From: a virus
IMG/VR virus record: IMGVR_UViG_3300028388_004838
Coordinates: 1 to 24,898 of that record
Reading direction: 5' to 3' (one strand)
Length of the DNA stretch: 24,898 bases
The notes beneath the pieces were generated by a model. That model ran no database searches. It was not told the DNA's origin and saw only the letters and a program-made list of their open reading frames with translations. A program made the position numbers and the translations under genes. This document shows, in pieces, positions 5,803 through 13,118 of this stretch. How positions within the stretch are numbered: the stretch's first letter is position 1; each line of letters begins with the position of its first letter.

Positions 5803-5815
5803 GGGATGGCATCCC
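5803..5815. repeat. Dispersed palindrome, perfect 13-base copy, intergenic
   Basis: GGGATGGCATCCC between the terminator and the end of the gp10-like gene. One of very few copies outside a coding region. Confidence 0.8.
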
Positions 5816-5817
5816 AC

Positions 5818-6294
5818 CTACTTGATACTTTTACGCAATTCCTCAATCACCTCGGCGGTCAATTCATCTGCCAGAAAATCAAAGCCTTCTGCCCGCAGGG
5901 TGTCAATCGCCCGTGCAAAGTACGGGTCGGCGGGGCGGGCGGGCTGGTGGACTTCCCGTGCAATGCCGATTTCGCCAGCGTCTACCGCGTCTGAAAACGC
6001 TTTGCCGGTGGGGAAAGGCTTGTAGGCGTCGCCCTTTTGCCGGTTCTTCCACCAGGCTAAAACCTTTTTTCCGGGCTTGGGGCGGATGGTCAGGGCCGGG
6101 CGTCCGTCGTGGACGGCGCGGGCATATTCCAGGTTGGTGCCGACCACCACCACGTCCTTGCCTTCCTGCTGTACGCCGGTTTCGTTAATGCTCTTGCGCA
6201 AGTCGCCACGGTCGAACGGGATATTTCCCTGGCGGGTTGTCACCTCAATGAGTTTGAGGGCTATTTTGTGGAGTATCCGGCTGGTGTCAATCAT
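5818..6294 (-). CDS. HK97 gp10-like head-tail joining or tail-completion protein
   Basis: A 158-residue protein starting at MIDTSRILHK; the ATG overlaps the terminase stop as ATGA, so this start is preferred to one 24 codons upstream. The pattern resembles the HK97 gp10/Mu gpG-type morphogenesis family: an N-terminal helix, a DRGDLRKSI segment, NLEYARAVHDG, then a loop with PGKKVLAWW and a C-terminal ARPADPYFARAID plus helix. These proteins sit at the neck or tail terminator. In most phages they follow the capsid gene; here the gene is the last of the minus-strand head operon. Confidence 0.75.
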   Translation of the reverse strand: MIDTSRILHKIALKLIEVTTRQGNIPFDRGDLRKSINETGVQQEGKDVVVVGTNLEYARAVHDGRPALTIRPKPGKKVLAWWKNRQKGDAYKPFPTGKAFSDAVDAGEIGIAREVHQPARPADPYFARAIDTLRAEGFDFLADELTAEVIEELRKSIK

Positions 6295-7877
6295 AACAAC
6301 CTCACGATAATATTTCCCGCATCCTCGCCTTTGGCGAGTCCTTCCAGCGCTAGCGCCAGCGCCCAAAAGGCGTCGGCGTGGCCTTGTTCATCCCGCGCCG
6401 CGTCGTAAGTAATCCGCCCGCCTTGCGTGGCTTTACGCTTGACGGCGTGGAGTTGCGCCAAGATTGCCGGGTTATTCGGCAATATCAGGCGCTTATCTTC
6501 AGCCAGCTTCAACATATTCAACGCAAGCTTCTCCTTGCGCTGCCAACTGAAATCAACCCCCCGCGCCTGTTGCGGAAAGTCTGATACGATTTCTTCTGCC
6601 AGTTGCCGCCCCAGCCCGGTGCGGTCTATTTGCAGGCGGCGCACTTGATAACGGCGCATCACGTCACCCAACAATCCGCGCTGCTCGGCAAAGGCGCGGC
6701 CCTTGTGCTCATCCAGGTGCAGCAGTTGATACTTATCTTGGGATGCCATCCCAACTACGGCAATCGCCGTGCGGTCATTGACACGGCCCACGTCAACGCC
6801 CACATACACCGGCCCGTCATAAATGCGGGATTCCATCCCGGTAGCCAGCTCATGCAACAACTCCCAGCCAAGCAAGGCGCTACCGTCCTCGGCCCACTGG
6901 CATTCATACATCATCGCCCAGGATTCGGCGTCGAATTGCATCCGTAGTTCTTCAATACCGCCGGGCAGGGTCATGCCCTGGGCGACGGCGTCGTGAATGG
7001 TGATTTTACGGCGGCTATAGTGGTTGTATTTGCCTTTGTGGTTCTCGGCGATTTCCCAGAACAAATTACCCGGCATAAAGGGCGTACTGCATACCGTCAC
7101 CCGCCCGCCGACGGCGGTAATACTCGGGATGACAGCCCGCCATATCGCTTTCGGACGTTGATGCCAAGCGAACTCGTCCAGGATGACATCCCCGTTAAAG
7201 CCTTGTATGGTGCGCTGATTTGCGGGTAAGGCGCGGATCACATTCGTGCTTAGCGTCAACTCGCTTTTGGTGATGGCGTTAAGTTCCAAGCCGAGCTTTG
7301 CGGCGTGTTGTATCGCGTAGTCGATAAGGATGTCTGATTGTTCCTGGCTGGCGCTAATAATGATTTGATTGCGCCCGGCGGCGCAACCTAGCAGCGCCCG
7401 CAATGCCAGCGCGTAGGAGAAACCAATCTGGCGCGACTTCAGCACCACTTGAAAGCGGGCATCGTCTTGTAAAAACTCGACTTGGTACGGATACAGCCCG
7501 AAGTCCGGCGACAGTACGCGCTTAAACAAATCCTTGTTGATGGCATTCGCCACCACCGGACGCGGCGCGGTTTTGGCCGGCGCGGTTTTCTTGATGCGCT
7601 CTAGCGTCCGCGTCAACATCGCCAGACGCATGGCCTTGGCGTCGCTCATGTTGCCCCGGCTGAGCTTGGCAATTTGATCCTCCAAGTTGCGCACGGTGCG
7701 ATGGCGCTGGTCTTTGTAAACCTTAAACCCCTTGCCGCGGATCCAGTTATAAACCGTGTTGACGGTCACGCCGTATTTATGCGCAATGTCCGCCACTTCA
7801 CCGCCCGCGAGGTATTCTTCGCAGGCGGTTTGTTTTTGTTCGGCGGTACAGTGTTTTTTTTGTTTTCGCATACGCAT
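6291..7877 (-). CDS. Large terminase subunit with fused N-terminal helix-turn-helix
   Basis: A 528-residue DNA-packaging motor. Residues 11-48 form a helix-turn-helix (EVADIAHKYGVTVNTVYNWI) like that of P2 gpP and small-terminase DNA-recognition domains. The ATPase part has a Walker A-like KSRQIGFS (147-154) and a Walker B GDVILDEF (about 229-236). The C-terminal RNase-H-like nuclease contains VGVDVGRVNDRTA (about 355), DRTGLGRQLAEE and a late HADAFWALALAL. The order fits Terminase_5/Terminase_6-type P2/PBSX enzymes. No separate small terminase is seen in the window, so the fused helix-turn-helix may do that job. The start follows the membrane peptide stop by a few bases. Confidence 0.92.
   Translation of the reverse strand: MRMRKQKKHCTAEQKQTACEEYLAGGEVADIAHKYGVTVNTVYNWIRGKGFKVYKDQRHRTVRNLEDQIAKLSRGNMSDAKAMRLAMLTRTLERIKKTAPAKTAPRPVVANAINKDLFKRVLSPDFGLYPYQVEFLQDDARFQVVLKSRQIGFSYALALRALLGCAAGRNQIIISASQEQSDILIDYAIQHAAKLGLELNAITKSELTLSTNVIRALPANQRTIQGFNGDVILDEFAWHQRPKAIWRAVIPSITAVGGRVTVCSTPFMPGNLFWEIAENHKGKYNHYSRRKITIHDAVAQGMTLPGGIEELRMQFDAESWAMMYECQWAEDGSALLGWELLHELATGMESRIYDGPVYVGVDVGRVNDRTAIAVVGMASQDKYQLLHLDEHKGRAFAEQRGLLGDVMRRYQVRRLQIDRTGLGRQLAEEIVSDFPQQARGVDFSWQRKEKLALNMLKLAEDKRLILPNNPAILAQLHAVKRKATQGGRITYDAARDEQGHADAFWALALALEGLAKGEDAGNIIVRLL
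6740..6752. repeat. Dispersed palindrome, perfect 13-base copy
   Basis: GGGATGCCATCCC, in the terminase nuclease domain, read on the minus strand as VGMASQ. A variant, GGGATTCCATCCC, lies at 6827-6839, and a 12-base copy at 7181-7192 falls in the Walker B motif. Confidence 0.8.
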
Positions 7878-7880
7878 GGT

Positions 7881-7961
7881 CTAAGCTCTTGGGCCGCGCC
7901 GCGCCAAGATAAAAACGGCGATAAGAATAGCGGCGGTAATGACGATAGATTCAGGTGTCAT
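7881..7961 (-). CDS. 26-residue membrane peptide between portal and terminase
   Basis: The sequence MTPESIVITAAILIAVFILA then RRGPRA is a single hydrophobic helix with a positive end. Its ATG overlaps the portal stop as ATGA, so it is translationally coupled. It ends just before the terminase ATG. The size and position suggest a real tiny gene, not noise; the same strand has a larger open frame from 8063, but that overlaps the portal. Function unknown; possibilities include a small holin-like or accessory peptide. Confidence 0.6.
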   Translation of the reverse strand: MTPESIVITAAILIAVFILARRGPRA

Positions 7962-9100
7962 AAGCTTTTTAGCAAGTCTAAGGCTTTGTCCAGTTGGGTC
8001 TCTTGAGAGTCCATTACATCCGGCGGCGTGACATCCGTCCCCACAAACCGGATTCCATCCCACGGGATACCCAACTCTGCCAGCAAGGGGCGCAATAAAT
8101 CCCGCACACGGCGGCGGCGGGGTTTCAGCGTATATTCTTCAAACACATGCAATTGCCCGGCGACTTCAGAACCACCGCCCAAACTGCCAGAGGTGACAAT
8201 ACCCAACATGCGCGGCGGCACGCCGTGGGCAATCGGGATTCTATCCCGCGCGGCGTCCAGCAACTTGAGAAAATCGCCGTCCTTGAAATCGCCGGTCAAC
8301 TTTTCAAACTTCAAATCTGCCGTTTCGTCGGTCAAATGCAGGTACAGCGTCTTATGAGCATTATCCAAGCCCTGAAATTCCCGCTGGAAAAAGCCCTTAA
8401 CGGCGTCCAGTTGGCCTTCGGAAAGCTGACTGCCCTTAGTGACGATGGCGTACTCCGGCAGGCTCTTGTTGCTGAAAAACTGCTGATTGAAGCGCACCGC
8501 AGCATACACAAGTTCAATCATCCCCGCCCCGGGAATCCACGCGGGCATCGCATAATAGCCGCCGGACGGACAGGCATAACGCAAGTGCAGGATGGCATCC
8601 GGCGGGAAGTATTGCGCCAGTTGTTCACCGTTGGGCGTCGTTGTGAGTTGAGTGTAACTGCGTTCGTCGGCGTTGCGGTACATGGTGACGGCGGGCAAGT
8701 GGCGGATTTCGCGTATTTTCTTATTGCCGTCGCGGACAATTTCCGCAAAGGCATTGCCGTAGGTTTCCAGGTCTACCCCTAACGACACAAACAAATCCGC
8801 AGCACCATTGGGCATCAGCGCTTCCAGCGTGCTCGCGCCAGCCCCCTCAATGCCTCTGCCAAAAGCCCCTTCAGCTTTGATGTGGATTGAGCGCCCGTGC
8901 TCGGCGCTGTATTGGTACAGGCTGAACAGCGCGGCGGGGTCTACCTGCCACGCGATCAGGTTGTCATGTGCGCCCGGCGCGGTGAACAGTTGCGCGAATG
9001 AGAAGCCGCCCGGCAAAGTCGATTTGATTACCGCCCCCCCGCTCGCTGAGCTTGTCGAAGCGATAGGCCGTTTAGGTTTAAAAAAATCCGTCAGTGTCAT
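7958..9100 (-). CDS. Portal protein, PBSX/P2 gpQ family
   Basis: A 380-residue portal protein. The protein forms the dodecameric ring through which DNA enters the head and onto which the tail is built. Recognised by the overall pattern of the PBSX family (P2 gpQ): DLETYGNAFAEIVRDGNKKI, the IREIRHLPAVTMYR segment, PAWIPGAGMIELVYAAVRFN, and the C-terminal ARDRIPIAHGVPPRMLGIV with VAGQLHVFEEYTLKPRRRR. Length is close to P2 gpQ. The start has GGGGGAT upstream in the divergent region. It leads the minus-strand operon portal, membrane peptide, terminase, gp10-like. Confidence 0.93.
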   Translation of the reverse strand: MTLTDFFKPKRPIASTSSASGGAVIKSTLPGGFSFAQLFTAPGAHDNLIAWQVDPAALFSLYQYSAEHGRSIHIKAEGAFGRGIEGAGASTLEALMPNGAADLFVSLGVDLETYGNAFAEIVRDGNKKIREIRHLPAVTMYRNADERSYTQLTTTPNGEQLAQYFPPDAILHLRYACPSGGYYAMPAWIPGAGMIELVYAAVRFNQQFFSNKSLPEYAIVTKGSQLSEGQLDAVKGFFQREFQGLDNAHKTLYLHLTDETADLKFEKLTGDFKDGDFLKLLDAARDRIPIAHGVPPRMLGIVTSGSLGGGSEVAGQLHVFEEYTLKPRRRRVRDLLRPLLAELGIPWDGIRFVGTDVTPPDVMDSQETQLDKALDLLKSL

Positions 9101-9230
9101 AAATCCCCCGTGTTTTGCGCATCATACCGCATGGGGAAAAACATAATTAAATCAGCTTTATATATCTTGAAAGACGCGCAACACAAGGCAATTTGGTTGG
9201 GTTATAGTGCGGTTCCAAGGAGGGCGAGAC
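9101..9230. promoter_or_regulatory. Divergent promoter region between portal and protease operons
   Basis: The only sizeable gap in the virion region. It separates the minus-strand portal operon from the plus-strand protease-capsid operon and is AT-rich in the middle (9141-9165). Possible -10 boxes are TATAGT at 9203 (plus) and TATGAT, reverse complement of 9121-9126 (minus), without clear -35 boxes, as expected for activator-dependent late promoters. A strong AAGGAGG lies at 9217-9223. P2 also transcribes its portal/terminase and capsid genes divergently. Confidence 0.5.
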
Positions 9231-10013
9231 ATGCCGAGAGAACTGATTGAGTTAAGCGTCGAGTACATCAGCCTGGTGGATAAACCGGCGAATAGAAAAG
9301 CGCTGGTATTGAAAGCCGTCGATACCGGGATGGCATCCCATAGTGTAATGAAGCTTGACGAAGAAATGCAACGCGCCTACGGCATCGTGTACGGCCCCGG
9401 CGAAGTGGACGCGCAGGGCGATTTCGCCAATGCCGCGACGATTCGCAAGGCGGCGGATGAATTCATGCTGCACAAGCGCATGGACAAAGTCGATAAGCAG
9501 CATGATTTTAATCCGCTGCCGGATGTGTACGTGGCGGAATCGTGGCTGTTGCGCAAAGGTGACGCGCTGTTTCCGACGGAAGCTGAAGGCGCGTGGGCGG
9601 TGGGGGTCCAAATCGACAACGCCGAGGTGTGGGCGCAACTGAAGAAAGGGGAACTCGCCGGGCTGTCCCTGGCCGGGTTCGGACGTGGTGAAGAGCGGGA
9701 CGGGTTCCCGGAGGAAGATACTGTGGAAGATATTAAGAAAATGTTGGACGAGGCGTTAGCGCCGATTGGTGAGCGCTTGAGTCGTTTGGAAAAGGCGCAA
9801 GAAGGCGCGCAGGAAGCCGTAGAAGACGGCGAAAACGAAAACGCGAGCGATGGTGGCGGCGGCGATGAAAAAGCGCTGCAAAAGTCGTTACAGGCGTTTT
9901 TAGCGAAAATTGAAAAGCGCTTGGATGAGATGGAATTGTCCGTCTTGCGCAAGGGCCGCTCCGAAAGCGGCGGCGGTAGTGTTTCGGATGACATCCCGGA
10001 GGGCTTCCTGTGA
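9231..10013 (+). CDS. XkdF-type prohead serine protease with scaffold-like tail
   Basis: A 260-residue protein starting at MPRELIELSV, seven bases after AAGGAGG; an upstream GTG is less likely. The N-terminal half resembles the XkdF (Peptidase_S78_2) family: SVEYISLVDKPANRK, RAYGIVYGPGEVDAQGDFA, HDFNPLPDVYVAES, GAWAVGVQI and ELAGLSLAGF. From about residue 165 the sequence is acidic and coiled-coil-like with a Gly/Asn/Asp-rich break, typical of an internal scaffold. It precedes the capsid gene with a GTGA overlap, matching the PBSX xkdF-xkdG order. The catalytic Ser and His are not confidently placed. Confidence 0.85.
   Translation: MPRELIELSVEYISLVDKPANRKALVLKAVDTGMASHSVMKLDEEMQRAYGIVYGPGEVDAQGDFANAATIRKAADEFMLHKRMDKVDKQHDFNPLPDVYVAESWLLRKGDALFPTEAEGAWAVGVQIDNAEVWAQLKKGELAGLSLAGFGRGEERDGFPEEDTVEDIKKMLDEALAPIGERLSRLEKAQEGAQEAVEDGENENASDGGGGDEKALQKSLQAFLAKIEKRLDEMELSVLRKGRSESGGGSVSDDIPEGFL
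9327..9339. repeat. Dispersed palindrome, perfect 13-base copy
   Basis: GGGATGGCATCCC in the protease gene, read as TGMASHS. A 12-base copy lies at 9986-9997 near its end, read as DDIPEGF. Confidence 0.8.
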
Positions 10014-11002
10014 GCAATGAAATTCAATTTTTGAAGGCGGTGGAAACCGGCGTCAAGAACAAGGGCGCGGCCTGGTTGCAGCAGCAAGTTGTGGGCGCGC
10101 AGTTGTACGCGGTCGCCAAGGGTCTGGTCTCGCCGGAAGATGTGCGGGTGGGTGGCACGCTGCGCCCGCTGGCGGCGAATGCGATTATCAGCATGGTGCG
10201 AGAAGATGCGTTCTTGTCGAAAGTCACCACCGAGCGCATGGGCAAACTGAAGAAAGACGTGGATGTCTATGACGTGCTGGCGCGGCAATTGGTGCGCGTG
10301 GCGGAAGGCAGCGAGCCTACCAGCGGGCAAATGCCTGACGTCAGTGAATTCGGCTGTACGCTGACTGCGTTGCCGGTGCAGTTGTTCCCGACGCTGAAGC
10401 TGTCCACGCTGCAAGACAATTCGGACAATCCGCAATTCCTGCAAACCGTCAACGGCATGTTTAACACCGTATTTCAGAACGACTTGCTTGACCTGGGGAC
10501 TAACGGTACAGCGGATGATTACGCTGCAAGCGCATTCCTTGCGCTGAACAAAGGCTGGTTGCAAATCGCGCTGGACAGCGCCAACACGCCCAAGCTCGCC
10601 ATCGACCCGGCGACTGTCGGCTGGATTGATACCCTTGCCGCGATTCGCGCCGCGAGTGACGTGCGCTTCCGCCCCGAGTCGGTGTTTATCATGTCGCCGA
10701 ATGACGCCGATGCCTACAACATCGAGCTGGGCAAGCACGTCACCGGCGCGGCGATTATCGCCAACAGCAACGGGCAAGGCTTCCTGGCAACGCCTGTGAT
10801 TCCAAACCGCTACATGCCAGACGGCAAAGTGTTGTACACCCCGCTGAAAAACCTGGTGTTTGGAATGCACACCACCATCACTCGCACCGGTGCGTTCCAC
10901 GCCAGACGCCGAGCTTTCGAGTTCACCTACGACATGTCGGTCGATTATGAAATCTCGGTTAAGCAAGCGTGTGTATACGCGGCTGTCGGCTATGTTCCGT
11001 AA
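10010..11002 (+). CDS. Major capsid protein (HK97 fold, P2/PBSX-like)
   Basis: A 330-residue protein with a GTG start that overlaps the protease stop (GTGA). It resembles major capsid proteins of the P2 gpN/PBSX XkdG type: LRPLAANAIISMVREDAFLS early on, NDLLDLGTNG and LNKGWLQIALD in the middle, ESVFIMSPNDADAYN, then a final LKNLVFGMHTTITRTGAF and YEISVKQACVYAAVGY. Position after the XkdF-like protease supports the call. The exact family is not settled by eye. It contains no palindrome copies. Confidence 0.87.
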   Translation: MSNEIQFLKAVETGVKNKGAAWLQQQVVGAQLYAVAKGLVSPEDVRVGGTLRPLAANAIISMVREDAFLSKVTTERMGKLKKDVDVYDVLARQLVRVAEGSEPTSGQMPDVSEFGCTLTALPVQLFPTLKLSTLQDNSDNPQFLQTVNGMFNTVFQNDLLDLGTNGTADDYAASAFLALNKGWLQIALDSANTPKLAIDPATVGWIDTLAAIRAASDVRFRPESVFIMSPNDADAYNIELGKHVTGAAIIANSNGQGFLATPVIPNRYMPDGKVLYTPLKNLVFGMHTTITRTGAFHARRRAFEFTYDMSVDYEISVKQACVYAAVGYVP

Positions 11003-11015
11003 GGACTGACGCAAC

Positions 11016-11423
11016 ATGCTGCCGGCTGAACTGAAAACCCTGTTCAATCTCCCTGCTGAGGTGCCTGACCCGTTCCTCTCGGAAAAGCTGACTGCGGCTG
11101 AGCGTGACTTGGAACGCGACACCAGCGCAACAGCAGGCGGGATTGATGCCGGTATGGTGCCCATCTGGAACGAAGCGCTTGGGTACAAGGCTTACGCGCT
11201 GGCTGTGCCGTTCCTGCACCTGTTCACCCTGCAAGGCGCAAGCAGAGCCGAGCGCCTGGCCGCGCACTTGGATGCTCGGTTTATGGATGCGCGTGAAAAT
11301 GCGGCATTGGTGGACAGCCTGAATGAACGCTACCGGGAACTGGTGGTGGTGATTGTCGCCTCTGTCGCGCCTGATGAACCGGAAACAGGCGGCGTGCCGG
11401 GTATTCAGTGGGTGGCAATATGA
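11016..11423 (+). CDS. Head-tail connector or head-completion protein
   Basis: A 135-residue protein directly after the capsid gene, where P2 gpL-type head-completion and lambda-like connector proteins are found. It is helical with several Arg/Glu-rich segments (SRAERLAAHLDARFMDAREN) and a hydrophobic C-terminus. Family membership is not certain. AAGGA lies upstream of ATG. The stop overlaps the next ATG as ATGA. Confidence 0.65.
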   Translation: MLPAELKTLFNLPAEVPDPFLSEKLTAAERDLERDTSATAGGIDAGMVPIWNEALGYKAYALAVPFLHLFTLQGASRAERLAAHLDARFMDARENAALVDSLNERYRELVVVIVASVAPDEPETGGVPGIQWVAI

Positions 11424-11830
11424 CGCCGTATATCCAGGATTTAATTGAAACCCGCATTCGGGATGCCATCCCGGAGTTCGCGGGGGATACCTGGGGCGGC
11501 GAAAAGGCGCTGGTGGTGGTGGACGAGCTACGACTTAAGCCCGCCAACGGGGTTAGAAACGGCTGGCGGTTGCAGGCGGAATTGAACGGGGAAATCTCTG
11601 TTCTGCTGTATTGCGACCGCAGTGTTTATATTTCCCCGTTAAGTTTAATTTCATCCTGCGCCGACGAGTTGCTTACATTTTCGTTTCCTTCGGATGCTAT
11701 CCCAGGGGATGTCGGCTTAAGCGGTGAACTGCGCCCGCTACGCTGGCGGGAACGCTTGACCGAAACTTCGCGCCAGGTGGCGCTGGGTTTTGAGTGTGTG
11801 AATTTGTTGATGGCAATTAAAGAGGAATGA
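11420..11830 (+). CDS. Neck or tail-completion protein, Mu gp37-like position
   Basis: A 136-residue protein starting MTPYIQDLIETRIRDAIPEF; the ATGA overlap with the previous gene fixes the start over an upstream GTG. It looks alpha/beta, with beta-rich middle (ISVLLYCDRSVYISPLSLIS). The location and size match the DUF1834/gp37-type tail-completion genes of transposable phages, but the sequence call is tentative. Palindrome copies lie at 11460 and, degenerate, at 11692. Confidence 0.6.
   Translation: MTPYIQDLIETRIRDAIPEFAGDTWGGEKALVVVDELRLKPANGVRNGWRLQAELNGEISVLLYCDRSVYISPLSLISSCADELLTFSFPSDAIPGDVGLSGELRPLRWRERLTETSRQVALGFECVNLLMAIKEE
11460..11472. repeat. Dispersed palindrome, perfect 13-base copy
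   Basis: GGGATGCCATCCC, read as IRDAIPE near the start of the neck-protein gene. This is the last perfect copy before a gap of almost 3 kb. Confidence 0.8.
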
Positions 11831-11833
11831 TGG

Positions 11834-12748
11834 ATGAATTTCCGTACAGATGTATTATTGAGTCAGAACGCGCTGAGAAGCGCGAAGATTGACCCTGTTG
11901 CGACTGACCCCGTATCTCCGGTTTCCGGGCAGATGTGGTACAACACAACGTCCAATCGACTAAAGTATTATGATGGCGGTGTGGTACGCGAAATTGTGTC
12001 GCCGGAAACAGGTGACACCCTACTGAATAAAGTTTTTGACGCCAATGGCAGCGGCAACAGCATCAGCAATCTGGAGGTGGCCGACTTCGCGGCCAGCGTC
12101 GTAACCCATGACCTGGTCACAAGCGCGCTGTCCACCCAGTTCGCGGATGCAGCGGCGATTAAGTCCTATGTTGACAGCAATACCTCTTCCCTGACCGACC
12201 CGCTGCTGTTCAAGGGTGGCATTGACGCGAGCACAACCCCGAATTATCCGGCTGCTGACGCAGGCGATTTGTACAAAATCACCGTGGCCGGAAAAATTGG
12301 AGGGGCCAGCGGCCCTGCTGTGGAAGTCGGGGATACGATTATCTGCACCGTTGACAGCTCAGCCACCGGGGACCACGCCACAGTCGGCGCGAACTGGATT
12401 ATTCTCCAGGCCAACATCGACGCGGCCACTGATAGCGTGCCAGGCTACGTGGAGCTGGCTACTGTGTCTGAGTCCGAAGCCAAGACCGACACCGCCCGCG
12501 CAGTGACCCCTGCCGGCCTGGCGAGCTTTGTACGCCGCTATGGTGCAGACGTCACCAACAGCACCGGACAGACAATTCTCGCTGCTACGCATGGACTTGG
12601 AGCCACTAAGCATTTGCAGGTGGCGGTGTACGAGGAGGACGGAACGACAAACAATCAGGTTATTGTGGATGTATCTGTGGCTGACAACGGCGATGTGACC
12701 TGGGCCAGCAACACCGCCATCACAGGCCACATCGTGATCATGGGTTAG
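11834..12748 (+). CDS. Fibre- or decoration-like virion protein
   Basis: A 304-residue Thr/Ser/Ala/Gly-rich protein. Signals of phage fibre proteins are visible: GQMWYNTTSNRLKYYDGGVV near the start, a DPLLFKGGIDASTTPNYPAA segment with DAGDLYKI, and SESEAKTDTARAVTPAGLAS, a motif common in tail-fibre proteins. The C-terminus is beta-rich. It has a start four bases after the previous stop. It lies between neck and tail-tube genes, not at the tail tip, so a head-fibre or neck-fibre (whisker) role should be considered. Confidence 0.75.
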   Translation: MNFRTDVLLSQNALRSAKIDPVATDPVSPVSGQMWYNTTSNRLKYYDGGVVREIVSPETGDTLLNKVFDANGSGNSISNLEVADFAASVVTHDLVTSALSTQFADAAAIKSYVDSNTSSLTDPLLFKGGIDASTTPNYPAADAGDLYKITVAGKIGGASGPAVEVGDTIICTVDSSATGDHATVGANWIILQANIDAATDSVPGYVELATVSESEAKTDTARAVTPAGLASFVRRYGADVTNSTGQTILAATHGLGATKHLQVAVYEEDGTTNNQVIVDVSVADNGDVTWASNTAITGHIVIMG

Positions 12749-12752
12749 GCGC

Positions 12753-13118
12753 ATGAAATACCTGGCTGATTCCGTGCCGGTGGATGCCTACCAGAGTTTC
12801 ACCGATTCAAGCGTGACGCTGGATTTGGCGGTGGCCCGTTCGTTCCGGGTGACGATGAGCGGGAACCTGACGATTAATTTCACCCACCCGCCCGCCAGCG
12901 GACGGGTATATCACGTCCTGCTGGCATTGACGCAGGACGGCGTAGGTACGCGCAGCATCAGCGCATGGCACATCGGCGGGGTCGCCAAAACACCGGCCTA
13001 TTCCGACAAGGCCGCGCCCGTGCTGGCCAGCGGGGCCGGGGCGCGCACGGATTTGCATGTGATTGTGTGGGGGGACGGGACCCTCACCGTAAAATTAGCG
13101 GGCTTTGACGTAGGATGA
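12753..13118 (+). CDS. Small beta-rich virion surface protein
   Basis: A 121-residue protein with short alternating hydrophobic segments (SFRVTMSGNLTINFTHPPAS, then RVYHVLLALTQDG) and a C-terminal DLHVIVWGDGTLTVKLAGFD, pointing to an all-beta fold like fibre-tip or decoration domains. It is coupled to the next gene by an ATGA overlap and belongs to the three-gene surface cluster. No firm family. Confidence 0.65.
   Translation: MKYLADSVPVDAYQSFTDSSVTLDLAVARSFRVTMSGNLTINFTHPPASGRVYHVLLALTQDGVGTRSISAWHIGGVAKTPAYSDKAAPVLASGAGARTDLHVIVWGDGTLTVKLAGFDVG

Noticed and set aside
5803-5815. Palindrome next to the terminator as a second terminator
   Set aside because: A 6-base arm with a 1-base centre is too short for a stable hairpin and has no T-run; it is one of the dispersed copies.
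9377-11188. Long minus-strand frame of 603 codons opposite the protease and capsid genes
   Set aside because: It overlaps two well-supported plus-strand genes, and its product is full of Arg/His and Ser/Pro runs without any family signal. GC-rich coding DNA often leaves such an open antisense frame.
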